A stretch of 37,522 nt of DNA from an uncultured Prevotellaceae bacterium. GTDB taxonomy: Bacteria > Bacteroidota > Bacteroidia > Bacteroidales > Bacteroidaceae. The stretch is from the NCBI GenBank assembly GCA_902797505.1, contig CADBSW010000180.1, forward strand, positions 1 through 37,522, in the 5' to 3' direction. The notes below the pieces were generated by a model that saw only the letters and a program-made list of their open reading frames with translations, ran no database searches and was not told where the DNA came from. Below, piece by piece: positions 24,011-32,649 of this stretch. The translations under genes and the position numbers were made by a program. Each line of letters begins with the position of its first letter. Position 1 is the first letter of the stretch.

Positions 24011-24135
24011 AACGTTAACGTTAACGTTAACCTTAACCTTAACGAATCTTTAACAGGAACGTTAACTTAAAAGTTATCGTTATCGTTATCGTTAACGTTA
24101 TATTCAGTTATCGTTATCGTTAACGTTATCGTTAC
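24011..24135. repeat. CGTTAA/CGTTAT hexamer arrays between convergent genes
   Basis: (CGTTAA)x3 and (CCTTAA)x2 at 24013-24042; then CGTTAT, CGTTAT, CGTTAA, CGTTAT at 24078-24101; then CGTTAT, CGTTAA, CGTTAT, CGTTAC at 24112-24135. GTTAAC is its own reverse complement, so the arrays can fold on themselves. They fill the space between the Wzi-linked lipoprotein and the last gene of the capsule cluster. Same hexamers as at 14679-14732. Confidence 0.8.
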
Positions 24136-24142
24136 AAAATCG

Positions 24143-24715
24143 TTAGAAAATCTTTCCGAACACGATATTGATGAATGTCTTGGTAAGGATCTTGATATCC
24201 AACCACCAAGAACGGTGCTCCAGATAATATAGGTCAAGTTCCAGTCGGCGCAGCATCTTATCGATCGTATCCGTATATCCGTTGTAGAGTGTAGCATAAC
24301 TCGTTACGCCCGGACGTATCTGATAGAGTCTGACATAACGGGGATCACGCTCCATGATCTGATCGATATAATACTTGCGCTCAGGTCTAGGACCGATAAA
24401 CGACATATCCCCTTTAAGTACATTCCACAGTTGCGGAAGTTCATCTAAGTGATGGTCACGCAAGAATTTCCCGATGGTGGTTAGTCGCGGGTCGTTATCT
24501 ATTTGCAGTAATTCTATGCCATTCTCCTCCGCATTTGTTTTCATGCTCCTAAACTTATAGATATAGAATGGCTTTCCTCCTAATCCGATTCGCTCTTGTT
24601 TGTAGATAGCGGGCCCACCTGTCAGCTTGATAGCCAGATAACAGATGAGCATCAATGGTGAGAAGACAATCAAGCACACGATTGACAAAATAATGTCGAA
24701 GATACGTTTTGTCAT
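24143..24715 (-). CDS. Monotopic phosphoglycosyl transferase (undecaprenyl-phosphate sugar transferase)
   Basis: 190 residues, the minimal PglC-like form. N-terminal re-entrant helix (MTKRIFDIILSIVCLIVFSPLMLICYLAIKLTGG), then the cytoplasmic catalytic part: YKQERIGLGGKPFYIYKFRSMKT, and the block DELPQLWNVLKGDMSFIGPRPE (about 92-113; Asp-Glu catalytic dyad). C-terminal RPGVTSYATLYNG. It transfers a sugar-1-phosphate from a UDP-sugar to undecaprenyl phosphate, the first step of repeat-unit assembly. It is the last gene of the cluster and overlaps its predecessor by ATGA. A second, unrelated phosphoglycosyl transferase precedes it. Confidence 0.9.
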   Translation of the reverse strand: MTKRIFDIILSIVCLIVFSPLMLICYLAIKLTGGPAIYKQERIGLGGKPFYIYKFRSMKTNAEENGIELLQIDNDPRLTTIGKFLRDHHLDELPQLWNVLKGDMSFIGPRPERKYYIDQIMERDPRYVRLYQIRPGVTSYATLYNGYTDTIDKMLRRLELDLYYLEHRSWWLDIKILTKTFINIVFGKIF

Positions 24716-25794
24716 ACGGCTTTTTTTGTCCTAAGATTAATATACAGGTTAACTACACAATATAATACAGCATCAATCAGGATGATTAAAGTTGTAGTCA
24801 TCCAGGAGTACAGGATGCTGTTGAGCAGGATAAAACCAATTGCCATTGAGAGAATACATACCAACGATTGATGTTGTGTCAATCCCATACGCATGAGATT
24901 ATGATGGATATGGTTTTTGTCAGCTTTAAACAAAGGTTGATGATGTCGTAATCGGTAAATGATCACTCTTATCACGTCAGCCAATGGAACGAAAAGCAGT
25001 GTCAGTGGTACGATGAGGGCCTCCTGGCGCATGGGCCAGATGGCGGTGTTTGTCATGGCACATTTGATGGACAGGAATCCAAGAATATATCCTAATGAAA
25101 GACTTCCAGAGTCTCCCATAAATGTTTTAGTGTTTTTCTCCGGTTTGCCAAAGATATTGAAATAGGCAAATGCCACGATGACGCCTATCATACTGGCAGA
25201 GAGTATACAGTAGGTATTCAGGAAGACACCATAGTGTATGAAATATACCAAGAAGCCGCTAAAGGCGATGAGGGATAATCCTGCGGCCAGTCCGTCCATG
25301 CCGTCAATGAGGTTGATGGCATTGTCAATAAAGACAACAACACAGATAGTTAGCGGTATACCGATATAAGGTTGTATCTCATGTATACCAAAGAGTCCGT
25401 ATAGATTATTGATATATAGTCCGGCAATAGGGAAAAGACAGGCTGTAATGATCTGTGCGGTAAGCTTGGTAATAGCATTCAGTCCTATTAAATCATCGAT
25501 GATACCGGTGAGATAGATGATAACCAAGCCAAGCACAAACATGGCACTCCACAAATTGACTGGTAGTGTCTTTTGTTCTGTGAACGACATGTAGATCAAT
25601 ACGATGATCGTAGTAGTCAGCATACTTGGAAGGAACGATATTCCTCCTAATCGTGGTATGGCATTTTTATGTATTTTTCGTTCGTTTGGTATGTCGTAGA
25701 GTTTTTTAGTCTTACAGATTTTTAGGATTAGTGGTGTAAAGACCAATCCTAAAAGTAGACTTAACAAGAATGCACCGAGTATATATAATATCAT
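24712..25794 (-). CDS. Polytopic phosphoglycosyl transferase (MraY/WecA family)
   Basis: 360 residues with about 10-11 membrane helices. Family motifs are present: TGIIDDLIGL (Asp-Asp, Mg site), DNAINLIDGMDGLAAGLS, FMGDSGSLSLGYILG and the WecA-like DKNHIHHNLMRMGLTQHQS (His-Ile-His-His) cytoplasmic loop. It probably links N-acetylglucosamine-1-phosphate or a similar HexNAc-1-phosphate to undecaprenyl phosphate. All catalytic residues are there. Follows the GT2 gene after about 100 bases and overlaps the monotopic transferase gene by four bases. Confidence 0.9.
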   Translation of the reverse strand: MILYILGAFLLSLLLGLVFTPLILKICKTKKLYDIPNERKIHKNAIPRLGGISFLPSMLTTTIIVLIYMSFTEQKTLPVNLWSAMFVLGLVIIYLTGIIDDLIGLNAITKLTAQIITACLFPIAGLYINNLYGLFGIHEIQPYIGIPLTICVVVFIDNAINLIDGMDGLAAGLSLIAFSGFLVYFIHYGVFLNTYCILSASMIGVIVAFAYFNIFGKPEKNTKTFMGDSGSLSLGYILGFLSIKCAMTNTAIWPMRQEALIVPLTLLFVPLADVIRVIIYRLRHHQPLFKADKNHIHHNLMRMGLTQHQSLVCILSMAIGFILLNSILYSWMTTTLIILIDAVLYCVVNLYINLRTKKAV

Positions 25795-25898
25795 ATATTG
25801 TCGTTTTTATATATTAATAAAACCGACAAAATAACTGATTATTGCATGTCTGTTACATTAAAATGTATATTTGTATGATCGTACTGTATAATGGTTTG

Positions 25899-26660
25899 TT
25901 ACCACCATCTGAACTCAAATATCTTAGCGAAATATTTTACGCAGATAAAGAGGAAATTGGTGTACATCCCATTCCTTTTACAGGCAATCACATCCTCCTT
26001 GGATATTTGCAGTCGGTTGTGGAGATTCTTTGTACTGATACCACCGATACGCATGGTGACGAAATCCAGTTTGATATAGCGTGCCTTGATCTTATGTTTG
26101 TAGAATAGTCGCACCATCATGTCATAGTCGGATGCTATGTTATAATCCAAGGAGTATAACCCGTATTTCTTGTAGATACTTGTCCTTGCATAGAATGAGG
26201 GATGGGCAGGCATAAAACCGAACCGAAGTAGCCATGGTCTGAAATAGGCAGATGAATAGTATCGGGCACATTTCTCCGGTTGGTCCTGATGTATAAAGTG
26301 CACGTCACCGTAAACAGCGTCTATCTCATGATCCTTCTTAAAGGATGCGGCCACCTCTTCGAGGATTCTGTCAGAAGAATAGAAATCATCAGAGTTGAGG
26401 ATCCCCACGATATCTCCCGTTGCCATGCTGATACCCTTGTTCATGGCATCGTAGATACCCTTATCTTTCTCTGCTATAATCTGCATTTTTTCTCCGAACA
26501 CCTTCTGATATTCTTTTATAATGCTGAGTGTATTGTCAGATGACAGTCCGTCAACGACAATTAATTCGATATCCTGGTAGGTTTGTCTGAGTATACTCTC
26601 CAAGGTATCTTTGAGTGTATTAGCGCTATTATATGTTACAGTGATGATAGAGATGGTCAT
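25899..26660 (-). CDS. Glycosyltransferase family 2
   Basis: 253 residues, GT-A fold. Start SIITVTYNSANTLKDTLESILRQTYQDIELIVVDGLSSDNT, with KGIYDAMNKGISMATGDIVGILNSDDFY holding the metal-binding Asp pair (about 95-96) and the later ASDYDMMVRLF. A pattern of the WcaE-like / colanic acid group. It adds one sugar of the lipid-linked repeat unit in the cytoplasm; donor and acceptor are not readable. Starts 17 bases after the preceding GT4 gene. The 104 bases between it and the next gene (25795-25898) are AT-rich with no clear promoter. Confidence 0.88.
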   Translation of the reverse strand: MTISIITVTYNSANTLKDTLESILRQTYQDIELIVVDGLSSDNTLSIIKEYQKVFGEKMQIIAEKDKGIYDAMNKGISMATGDIVGILNSDDFYSSDRILEEVAASFKKDHEIDAVYGDVHFIHQDQPEKCARYYSSAYFRPWLLRFGFMPAHPSFYARTSIYKKYGLYSLDYNIASDYDMMVRLFYKHKIKARYIKLDFVTMRIGGISTKNLHNRLQISKEDVIACKRNGMYTNFLFICVKYFAKIFEFRWW

Positions 26661-26677
26661 GTCTGTTCAAAAAACTT

Positions 26678-27898
26678 TTATTTTGCTATTAAAGAATAGT
26701 ATAGGTTTAGATACTTCTTGTAACAATTTTGCTCATCATATCTTGATTCTGCATGGTTTCGGCATGCAGTCTGATAATTGTTACCAGGGTTTTTACTGAT
26801 CTGTAGTATATATTTGCAGGCAGAAGAAATATCACCTTGATCGACAACGAATCCGTTAGAGTCGGTAATACACTCTGCACAACCACCTGTATTGTAGGTC
26901 ACGACAGGTGTGCCACAAGCCATTGCCTCTATATTGGTGGTAGGAAAGTTATCTTCCCATGTCGGATTGAAGAAGACATTTGCGGCCGTATAAAGGGCTG
27001 CCAATTCACGAATATCATTGGTACGCTCAATGCCTATGATGCCATTTGGAAGACTGTTCATCTGTTTTTTATTCAGTCCTACTAATACGATGGAATAGTT
27101 TTCGGGCAATTCTTCCTTTAGCGTAAAGAAATCATATAGTCCTTTATTCCTGTACCATTTGGAAGCAACACCAAGAACGATCTTGTGATGAGGGGGAATA
27201 TGATACTTGTCTTTGATGCTTTCATCCTCTCGGGGACAGAATTTGGAGATATCGATACCATTATAAATCTGTCTGATCGGAAACCCTTTGAGGAAGGATT
27301 GAGAAACTTCCTTTTCTAACCATTTGCTCACAGGTACGATGGTCATGTTCTTTACCGAAAGAAAAGCTTGTCTCTTTTGCTTAAAATTCTGTAGTGAGCG
27401 GTCGTAAAACCAACTCTTGGGATATTCATGTGATAAAGGACATTGATAACACTCCGTCTTCCATCTGTCACATGCTTCAGTCATGTAATGGGCGCAGTGT
27501 CCGGTAAAAGGCCAACAGTCATGCAGGGTCCATACCACGGGTATTCCCGCTTCTTTCAGATAATGGAATAGTATGGGATAGTTCAGATAGTATCCGTGAA
27601 TGTTATGTAAGTGGATGATGTCGGGTGACAGTTGTCGGATATACTCTACCAACTGACGTGTAGCTTTTTTGGAACCTAATCCGTGCCTGTCGAGCAGACG
27701 TGTGGCAGCAACGTGTACATACTCGTCCGGCATATTCCCAATATGATAGAGCTGGGATGCGCTGGCATTGGCATATCTGCCGTATGCTATATAACTGTCC
27801 CAACCCTGACTGATGGCCAGTTTGCCAATACCCTCTGCGATCTTCCCGTGGGAACCCCAGTTTGCTGTGATATTAATTTGTAGTAGCTTAGGCATCAT
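26678..27898 (-). CDS. Glycosyltransferase family 4 (WcaC-like)
   Basis: 406 residues, GT-B fold. N-terminal LQINITANWGSHGKIAEGIGKLA; WTLHDCWPFTGHCAHYMTEACDRWKTECYQCPL (about 120-152), a Cys-containing signature of the WcaC-like group; the donor domain has LGVASKWYRNKGLYDFF and the closing E-x7-E motif region FPTTNIEAMACGTPVVTYNTGG. Probably uses a nucleotide sugar to extend the repeat unit; the specificity cannot be read. Its ATG shares one base with the TGA of the deacetylase gene (TGATG), so translation is coupled. Confidence 0.88.
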   Translation of the reverse strand: MMPKLLQINITANWGSHGKIAEGIGKLAISQGWDSYIAYGRYANASASQLYHIGNMPDEYVHVAATRLLDRHGLGSKKATRQLVEYIRQLSPDIIHLHNIHGYYLNYPILFHYLKEAGIPVVWTLHDCWPFTGHCAHYMTEACDRWKTECYQCPLSHEYPKSWFYDRSLQNFKQKRQAFLSVKNMTIVPVSKWLEKEVSQSFLKGFPIRQIYNGIDISKFCPREDESIKDKYHIPPHHKIVLGVASKWYRNKGLYDFFTLKEELPENYSIVLVGLNKKQMNSLPNGIIGIERTNDIRELAALYTAANVFFNPTWEDNFPTTNIEAMACGTPVVTYNTGGCAECITDSNGFVVDQGDISSACKYILQISKNPGNNYQTACRNHAESRYDEQNCYKKYLNLYYSLIAK

Positions 27899-28668
27899 CA
27901 GTATTGTTTGTTACAACTTAAGAAATAGTGAACATGCCGCAGGGGCCAGAACGGTTCGAAATGTCTTCTGTTGATCACTCTCCCGTCGAAAGAGAAGTAG
28001 TGCTTGTAGTCTGACTGCGAAAAGACAAATCTGTAATGATTGCAGGCGATATCGATCGCTTGACGGTTGGCATGCTCAAGTTTTCCATAGGGAAATGCAA
28101 AATAGTCACATGCCACCTGCAGGTGCTTCTCGATCATGTCCTTACACGTCACGATTTGCTCCTTGAGAATCGTTTCATCATCCGTGTTGACCATATAGTG
28201 ATCCATGGTATGTGCCCCGATGATATGTCCGCGGTCAGACAGTTCCTTCAGGTGCTTCCATCGCATCGGTCGCTTCCCGGGTGTCATGACCACGTGGTCG
28301 TTAAAGTGCCGGATGTATTCTTCGTTGCCTTCCACATAGTTAGGGTTAACAAAGAACAGGGCGTTTACGCCATATTTCTCCAGTACGGGTGCAAAATATT
28401 GATAGCATTCCTCAAACCCGTCATCGAAGGTAAAGGCCACCAGGGGATGGTCTGGCTGTATCTTTCGTACAATCATATTCACGGCATCTTCCACTCGGAT
28501 AAAAGAAACCTGTTTAGACAACTCCTTGAGCAGGTGGTCGAATGTAGCTGGTTCTGTTTCCTTACAGATACGATGCCCATTCAGCAAGTGGATCCCATTT
28601 GCCGGATGAGAGAAGGTCCCTAAGATATCCAGGACCACTCTTCTTGCGTATGATCTGATGACAGACAT
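27898..28668 (-). CDS. Polysaccharide deacetylase (NodB homology domain)
   Basis: 256 residues. NodB/CE4 motifs in order: FTFDDGFEE (motif 1, catalytic Asp and metal Asp, about 78-86), GAHTMDH (motif 2, metal His pair, about 150-156), and CDYFAFPYGKLEHAN (motif 3, about 187-201). All residues needed for the metal site are there, so it is probably active. No signal peptide; it may act on a lipid-linked sugar in the cytoplasm, removing an N- or O-acetyl group from the repeat unit. Follows the GT4 gene after one base. It could also be a polymer-modifying enzyme, but the absence of a signal argues against a surface role. Confidence 0.85.
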   Translation of the reverse strand: MSVIRSYARRVVLDILGTFSHPANGIHLLNGHRICKETEPATFDHLLKELSKQVSFIRVEDAVNMIVRKIQPDHPLVAFTFDDGFEECYQYFAPVLEKYGVNALFFVNPNYVEGNEEYIRHFNDHVVMTPGKRPMRWKHLKELSDRGHIIGAHTMDHYMVNTDDETILKEQIVTCKDMIEKHLQVACDYFAFPYGKLEHANRQAIDIACNHYRFVFSQSDYKHYFSFDGRVINRRHFEPFWPLRHVHYFLSCNKQY

Positions 28669-28669
28669 G

Positions 28670-29785
28670 TTATACTTCAGAAATTACTTTTTTAATAACA
28701 TCCATTTGATAATGGACATTCCATTTGCGGTCGATCTCTTCAAAGGCAGCCTTCCTGGCGGCATCCCTCTTGTCGGGTGTGAGAGAGATCCATTTCTTGA
28801 CCTTTCCCTTCAGGTCGTCGACATCATCCTGCTGGAAGAAGTCTCCCGTAATACCTGGTTTGATGGCTTCAAATTCAGGCATCTGATAGGGGAAGTTGCC
28901 GTGCGTGATGACAGGACAACCAAAGGTCAGCGAGTGGATAGCCGTGAGTCCTACGTTTCCCGGAGAGACACACACATGAGCATGATAGAACAGTTGTCCG
29001 AGGGTTTTGGTCTCATAGCATGGACCATACATCCATACCTGTTGTTCTACACCTGCTCTTTTGGCATATTCCTCTATATGGACGTCCTCTACATCTTTAC
29101 CCACGAAGACGATGTTGACCAGACAATTCTCTTGTCTTAATTCTTTGATGCAGTCGATCAGCATCTCCAGCTTTTTCCTTTTCTGTATCCTTCCGCAGAA
29201 GATGATGACAGGATGACTATTATGGAAATGATCCGTATAGACAGAATCGTCGTTTAAGCTGTTCCTAAGCTCTTTCTCTGCATCAGAGTCAAGAGAGTTC
29301 GCGATGCAATACATCTTCTTTGGGTTGATCCCCTCTTTCTCCATCAGATTCATCGCATACTCACTATAGATGAGCAGTCTGCTATGCAAGCCATAGAACA
29401 GTTTCTTGATCATTCTTTTGGGGACAGACTCACGCCCATACCAACCGTGTGTCCAGGCGATGGTCTTTTTCCCTGTTATCTTCGACAGCAGCAGGATCAC
29501 CCATGAAGACAGACAATAGGGTTCTCCGTCCATGATATAATAGGTGTAGGGCTTGAAGACCAGTCGTACCGATCCTCTCTGCCAGTAAAAGCGTGAAAAG
29601 AAAATGTTCTTCAGTGTCTTCCGATATCCTTTCAGCTTCTCATAGTCGAATGTCTTGATGGGCGTCTTCCATCTGTCACCCAAATAGAAGTCGCATGGGA
29701 GGTTTTCTCCCATCAAATGAAATATCGGGAACCGGTAGTGTGGTCCGATATTTGTGATAAAGCATGTCTTGTTAATATCTGCCAT
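28670..29785 (-). CDS. Glycosyltransferase family 4
   Basis: 371 residues from the ATG at 29783-29785; the codon before it (TTG) only extends the frame. GT-B fold: IAWTHGWYGRES, SLLIYSEY-like acceptor domain (RLLIYSEYAMNLM), PVIIFCGRIQKRKKLEMLIDCI as the start of the donor domain, and VCVSPGNVGLTAIHSLTFGCPVITHGNFPYQMPEFEAI near the C-terminus, where the E-x7-E motif is partly changed (SPGNVGLTAIHSLTFG). Likely one sugar transfer in repeat-unit assembly; donor unknown. One base before the deacetylase gene. Confidence 0.85.
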   Translation of the reverse strand: MADINKTCFITNIGPHYRFPIFHLMGENLPCDFYLGDRWKTPIKTFDYEKLKGYRKTLKNIFFSRFYWQRGSVRLVFKPYTYYIMDGEPYCLSSWVILLLSKITGKKTIAWTHGWYGRESVPKRMIKKLFYGLHSRLLIYSEYAMNLMEKEGINPKKMYCIANSLDSDAEKELRNSLNDDSVYTDHFHNSHPVIIFCGRIQKRKKLEMLIDCIKELRQENCLVNIVFVGKDVEDVHIEEYAKRAGVEQQVWMYGPCYETKTLGQLFYHAHVCVSPGNVGLTAIHSLTFGCPVITHGNFPYQMPEFEAIKPGITGDFFQQDDVDDLKGKVKKWISLTPDKRDAARKAAFEEIDRKWNVHYQMDVIKKVISEV

Positions 29786-29838
29786 CAAACTCCTCAGGAA
29801 TAACTGTCATATATGATATTCGATCATATTGTCCTGTC

Positions 29839-30027
29839 TTATCTTATAACGTTTTCCATTTCGTTATATTGTTTTATTTTCCTATTCTTGCTCATTCCAA
29901 ACACATATCCGAAGATTAAGAACAGTTTAAAGGATGAGATCCAATAGCCACTGAAGGTTGTATTATTTGTTATCCATGTTTCTTTTATTTCCTCTTTTCT
30001 GCGGTTCAAAGCTAGCAAACAGAATAA
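29839..30027 (-). pseudogene. Possible C-terminal remnant of a lost gene
   Basis: A frame open for 62 codons runs from just after a TGA at 30028-30030, through the 3' end of the wzy-like gene in another frame, to a TAA at 29839-29841. It has no ATG before the middle (MSKNRK). The encoded tail, FSGYWISSFKLFLIFGYVFG then MSKNRKIKQYNEMEN, looks protein-like: a hydrophobic helix followed by a basic end, as at the C-termini of some glycosyltransferases. This and the 177-base gap in an otherwise tight operon suggest a deleted gene or a frameshifted wzy end. Weak evidence; chance is possible. Confidence 0.3.
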
Positions 30028-31306
30028 TCACAATAAAAAGGCCACCTGTAAGAAATGTCGAGAATATAGAGGTATTTAGCATGCTAAATAAAGCTGGTAT
30101 AAATATGATAAAGATTTCACTTTTCTTATATTTTAAGGTAACTGAATCAAGTAAATAAAGTAATAATAAAAAAATGAAGCCTGTTATAATAACTCCAATA
30201 AAACCCCATGAGGCAACTCCTTCAGTAAGAAAAAAAGTGGCATTTGCATTTTGGCTATTGTATGCAACAGCCATTCCTAATGGAACATCATAGGGATAGT
30301 TGTTCGTTATAGCATTTACGATATGTATATGAGAATAATATGTAAAAGGGTTTTCATGGAAGAAATGAATATACATCTGTGTTAACCAACCTGTTACACA
30401 AATGGTTCTTAATAACAGGAAAGAAGATATCGTAAATATGATTTTATTGTCAGAGTCGCTAATACCCATCATTACCCATGAGAATATAATAAGACTCCAA
30501 AAAATGAAAGAATGTAATCTGTTACAAATTAATTGTTCTTTCCACTTAATAAGTAGATAGAAACCAATCAACATAAATGGAATTAAAAAAGTACTTTTTT
30601 GCATATCAACCATAAATATTAAAAGGTATCCAATTAAAATAAGTCCTGTTTTAATACGTGATTTGTTCTTGAGATACCATACTAATAAAAATGGGTAGAA
30701 AGCTCCAGTTAGCCATCCTTGAATATAGAGAATAAGGCTCCTTTCTTCAACTTTTGATGAATTATCAGCTCTTAATTCATAAAGTAAATCTATTTGAGTG
30801 AATATGTTAACGAAATGCATAGAACTAGCCCTAGAGACGATAAAGATGATCGTCAATAATAAAGTGATGATTTCAATTACTTGTAAAGAGAGAGTTGGCT
30901 TAATTTGGAGTCCCTTTAGGAGTGGTATTTTGTGAATTTGAAAATATAGTATGAAAAAAAAGCATAAGATAATGGCATAAGTATATATCTCACTTGTTGG
31001 TATTCCGTCGATAACAAACAATGCATGTATCATTGGGATATAAACTAAGACATATACAAAGAGACATAAAAATGTTGATATGTTATTTATCTTATGGTAA
31101 AAACACATTGGTAAAATAGAAAGTATAATCCATGATATATATCTTAAACTATCCATAGTACGATAGTCAATATCACCGATATACCCAAACACACCATAAA
31201 TATATTCTTCATATATAAAATCGTAAAGGAGTATATAAATTAATGTAGATAAGAACCTACCAGCAAGACTATCTGCATCAAATAATATATGTAGGGCTGA
31301 CTTCAT
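29963..31306 (-). CDS. wzy: O-antigen/capsule polymerase (Wzy-like)
   Basis: 447 residues from the ATG at 31304-31306, five bases after the flippase gene; a longer frame from 31363 would overlap that gene by 52 bases. About 11-12 membrane helices and a large loop at about 285-375 (YIHFFHENPFTYYSHIHIVNAITNNYPYDVPLG, then NANATFFLTEGVASWGFIGV), the usual layout of Wzy polymerases of the EpsG/O-antigen-ligase-like type. Sequence is otherwise not conserved, as expected for a serotype-specific enzyme. It joins lipid-linked repeat units in the periplasm. Low GC compared with the flanking genes. Called mostly from topology and its position next to wzx. Confidence 0.72.
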   Translation of the reverse strand: MKSALHILFDADSLAGRFLSTLIYILLYDFIYEEYIYGVFGYIGDIDYRTMDSLRYISWIILSILPMCFYHKINNISTFLCLFVYVLVYIPMIHALFVIDGIPTSEIYTYAIILCFFFILYFQIHKIPLLKGLQIKPTLSLQVIEIITLLLTIIFIVSRASSMHFVNIFTQIDLLYELRADNSSKVEERSLILYIQGWLTGAFYPFLLVWYLKNKSRIKTGLILIGYLLIFMVDMQKSTFLIPFMLIGFYLLIKWKEQLICNRLHSFIFWSLIIFSWVMMGISDSDNKIIFTISSFLLLRTICVTGWLTQMYIHFFHENPFTYYSHIHIVNAITNNYPYDVPLGMAVAYNSQNANATFFLTEGVASWGFIGVIITGFIFLLLLYLLDSVTLKYKKSEIFIIFIPALFSMLNTSIFSTFLTGGLFIVIILFASFEPQKRGNKRNMDNK

Positions 31307-31311
31307 AGGGA

Positions 31312-32649
31312 TTAAATAATTACTGTTATTCTTAGCATAAATATAATAATTGTTACACCCCACAATATTAAAGAGTATTTGTTAAATAGATGTATATTAA
31401 TATTGCCAATTGCTAATATGTGAATAAATAGAGCAGTTTTAACGATGAAACAACAAAGTGAATATATGAGGATAACGACAAGTATGTTGTGAATAACAGA
31501 ACACATTATTAAGATGCTTCCAATTCCAAGCAGAAAGTACATGAAATCAAAAAAAAGAAGTGTTCGTTGTTTATTCTTAATTCTAAATATGGAAAGAAGA
31601 GGTTGAGTGAGTATTGTCGGAAATGACCATAATGAAAGACATAGGGTAATGTTCCCAGCTGATTCCCATTGAGAACCTAAAAAAAGAACAATAATCTTGT
31701 CTCCGCCACATACAATAAACAAAAGTGGGAGTACTGAGATGATGCTAAGTATCTTTAACATCTCGATAGTAATCTGCTGGATGTTTCCTATATTAGCACT
31801 TATTCTTTGATAATATACTTTTCCCATGGCTGAGCCAATAAGTGACATTGGTAGTAATAATAGCTGCAGAATGATGGAGAAACATCCGATTGTGCCTTTG
31901 TTAAAAAAGAGTGAAAGAATGATTACTGGTAAGTTAAATGCTGCAAATGAAAGCAAACTAGCGGGTGCATCATATAGAGGAAAGTTTCGATATTTGGAAA
32001 TCAATATCTTGATATTATTAATATTATTCGTTGAGTGGAGATATAATAACTTGGCTCTTAGCAGAAAAAAAAGAATAAAAAAAGCAGCAACTCCTTGAGC
32101 AATGGTTGTTCCCCAAATAAGTCCATTTATTGTATGAAGACTTATGAAGGCAAATAAGATGCGAAATGCAGCCTGTGAAGTCCCTTGAATAATGTTTGAG
32201 AATGAGATAGTATAATAATGTTCATATCTATTGGCCATATTATATGATATGGTATATATGGCATATAATAAAAGGTAAATAAAGAGAATTGTTGGAGCAG
32301 GAAAACCTGTGAAGAACGAAATACCCTTTTGGATACCATAATAGAAAATAATCATTATGGAGGCTATAATACATGCACTTATTATTATGCATAGTATGAT
32401 AATATGGGGTACTTCTCTTTCTTCTGCTTGAATGATTACATTTTCAAAACCGAGGAACAACCCGATATTAACGATGATAACAAAAGATGAGAATACTCCC
32501 CATTCTCCAAAAGCATCAGGAGTATACAGGCGTGTTAATATTGGCGTGACAATAAAGGGCAACATATACATGATTATGTTGCTCACAGATATTTTTGCAC
32601 TATTCTGTATAAGTGGCGATTTTAATATGTTTCCTATTTTACTACTCAA
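31312..32649 (-). CDS. wzx: Wzx-like repeat-unit flippase
   Basis: 445 residues with 12-14 membrane helices; family start ISVSNIIMYMLPFIVTPILTRLYTPDAFGEWGVFSS (helix, then RLYTPDAFG signature) of the polysaccharide-synthesis (MATE-like) flippases. It moves the lipid-linked repeat unit across the inner membrane. The start is TTG (32649) in a TTGA overlap with the stop of the acyltransferase-like gene; the first ATG is only at residue 27 and would remove half of the first helix. AT-rich, part of the variable core of the cluster. Confidence 0.88.
   Translation of the reverse strand: MSSKIGNILKSPLIQNSAKISVSNIIMYMLPFIVTPILTRLYTPDAFGEWGVFSSFVIIVNIGLFLGFENVIIQAEEREVPHIIILCIIISACIIASIMIIFYYGIQKGISFFTGFPAPTILFIYLLLYAIYTISYNMANRYEHYYTISFSNIIQGTSQAAFRILFAFISLHTINGLIWGTTIAQGVAAFFILFFLLRAKLLYLHSTNNINNIKILISKYRNFPLYDAPASLLSFAAFNLPVIILSLFFNKGTIGCFSIILQLLLLPMSLIGSAMGKVYYQRISANIGNIQQITIEMLKILSIISVLPLLFIVCGGDKIIVLFLGSQWESAGNITLCLSLWSFPTILTQPLLSIFRIKNKQRTLLFFDFMYFLLGIGSILIMCSVIHNILVVILIYSLCCFIVKTALFIHILAIGNINIHLFNKYSLILWGVTIIIFMLRITVII

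Noticed and set aside
25842-26108. 88-codon frame on the plus strand
   Set aside because: Mostly antisense to the GT2 gene; no promoter or motif.
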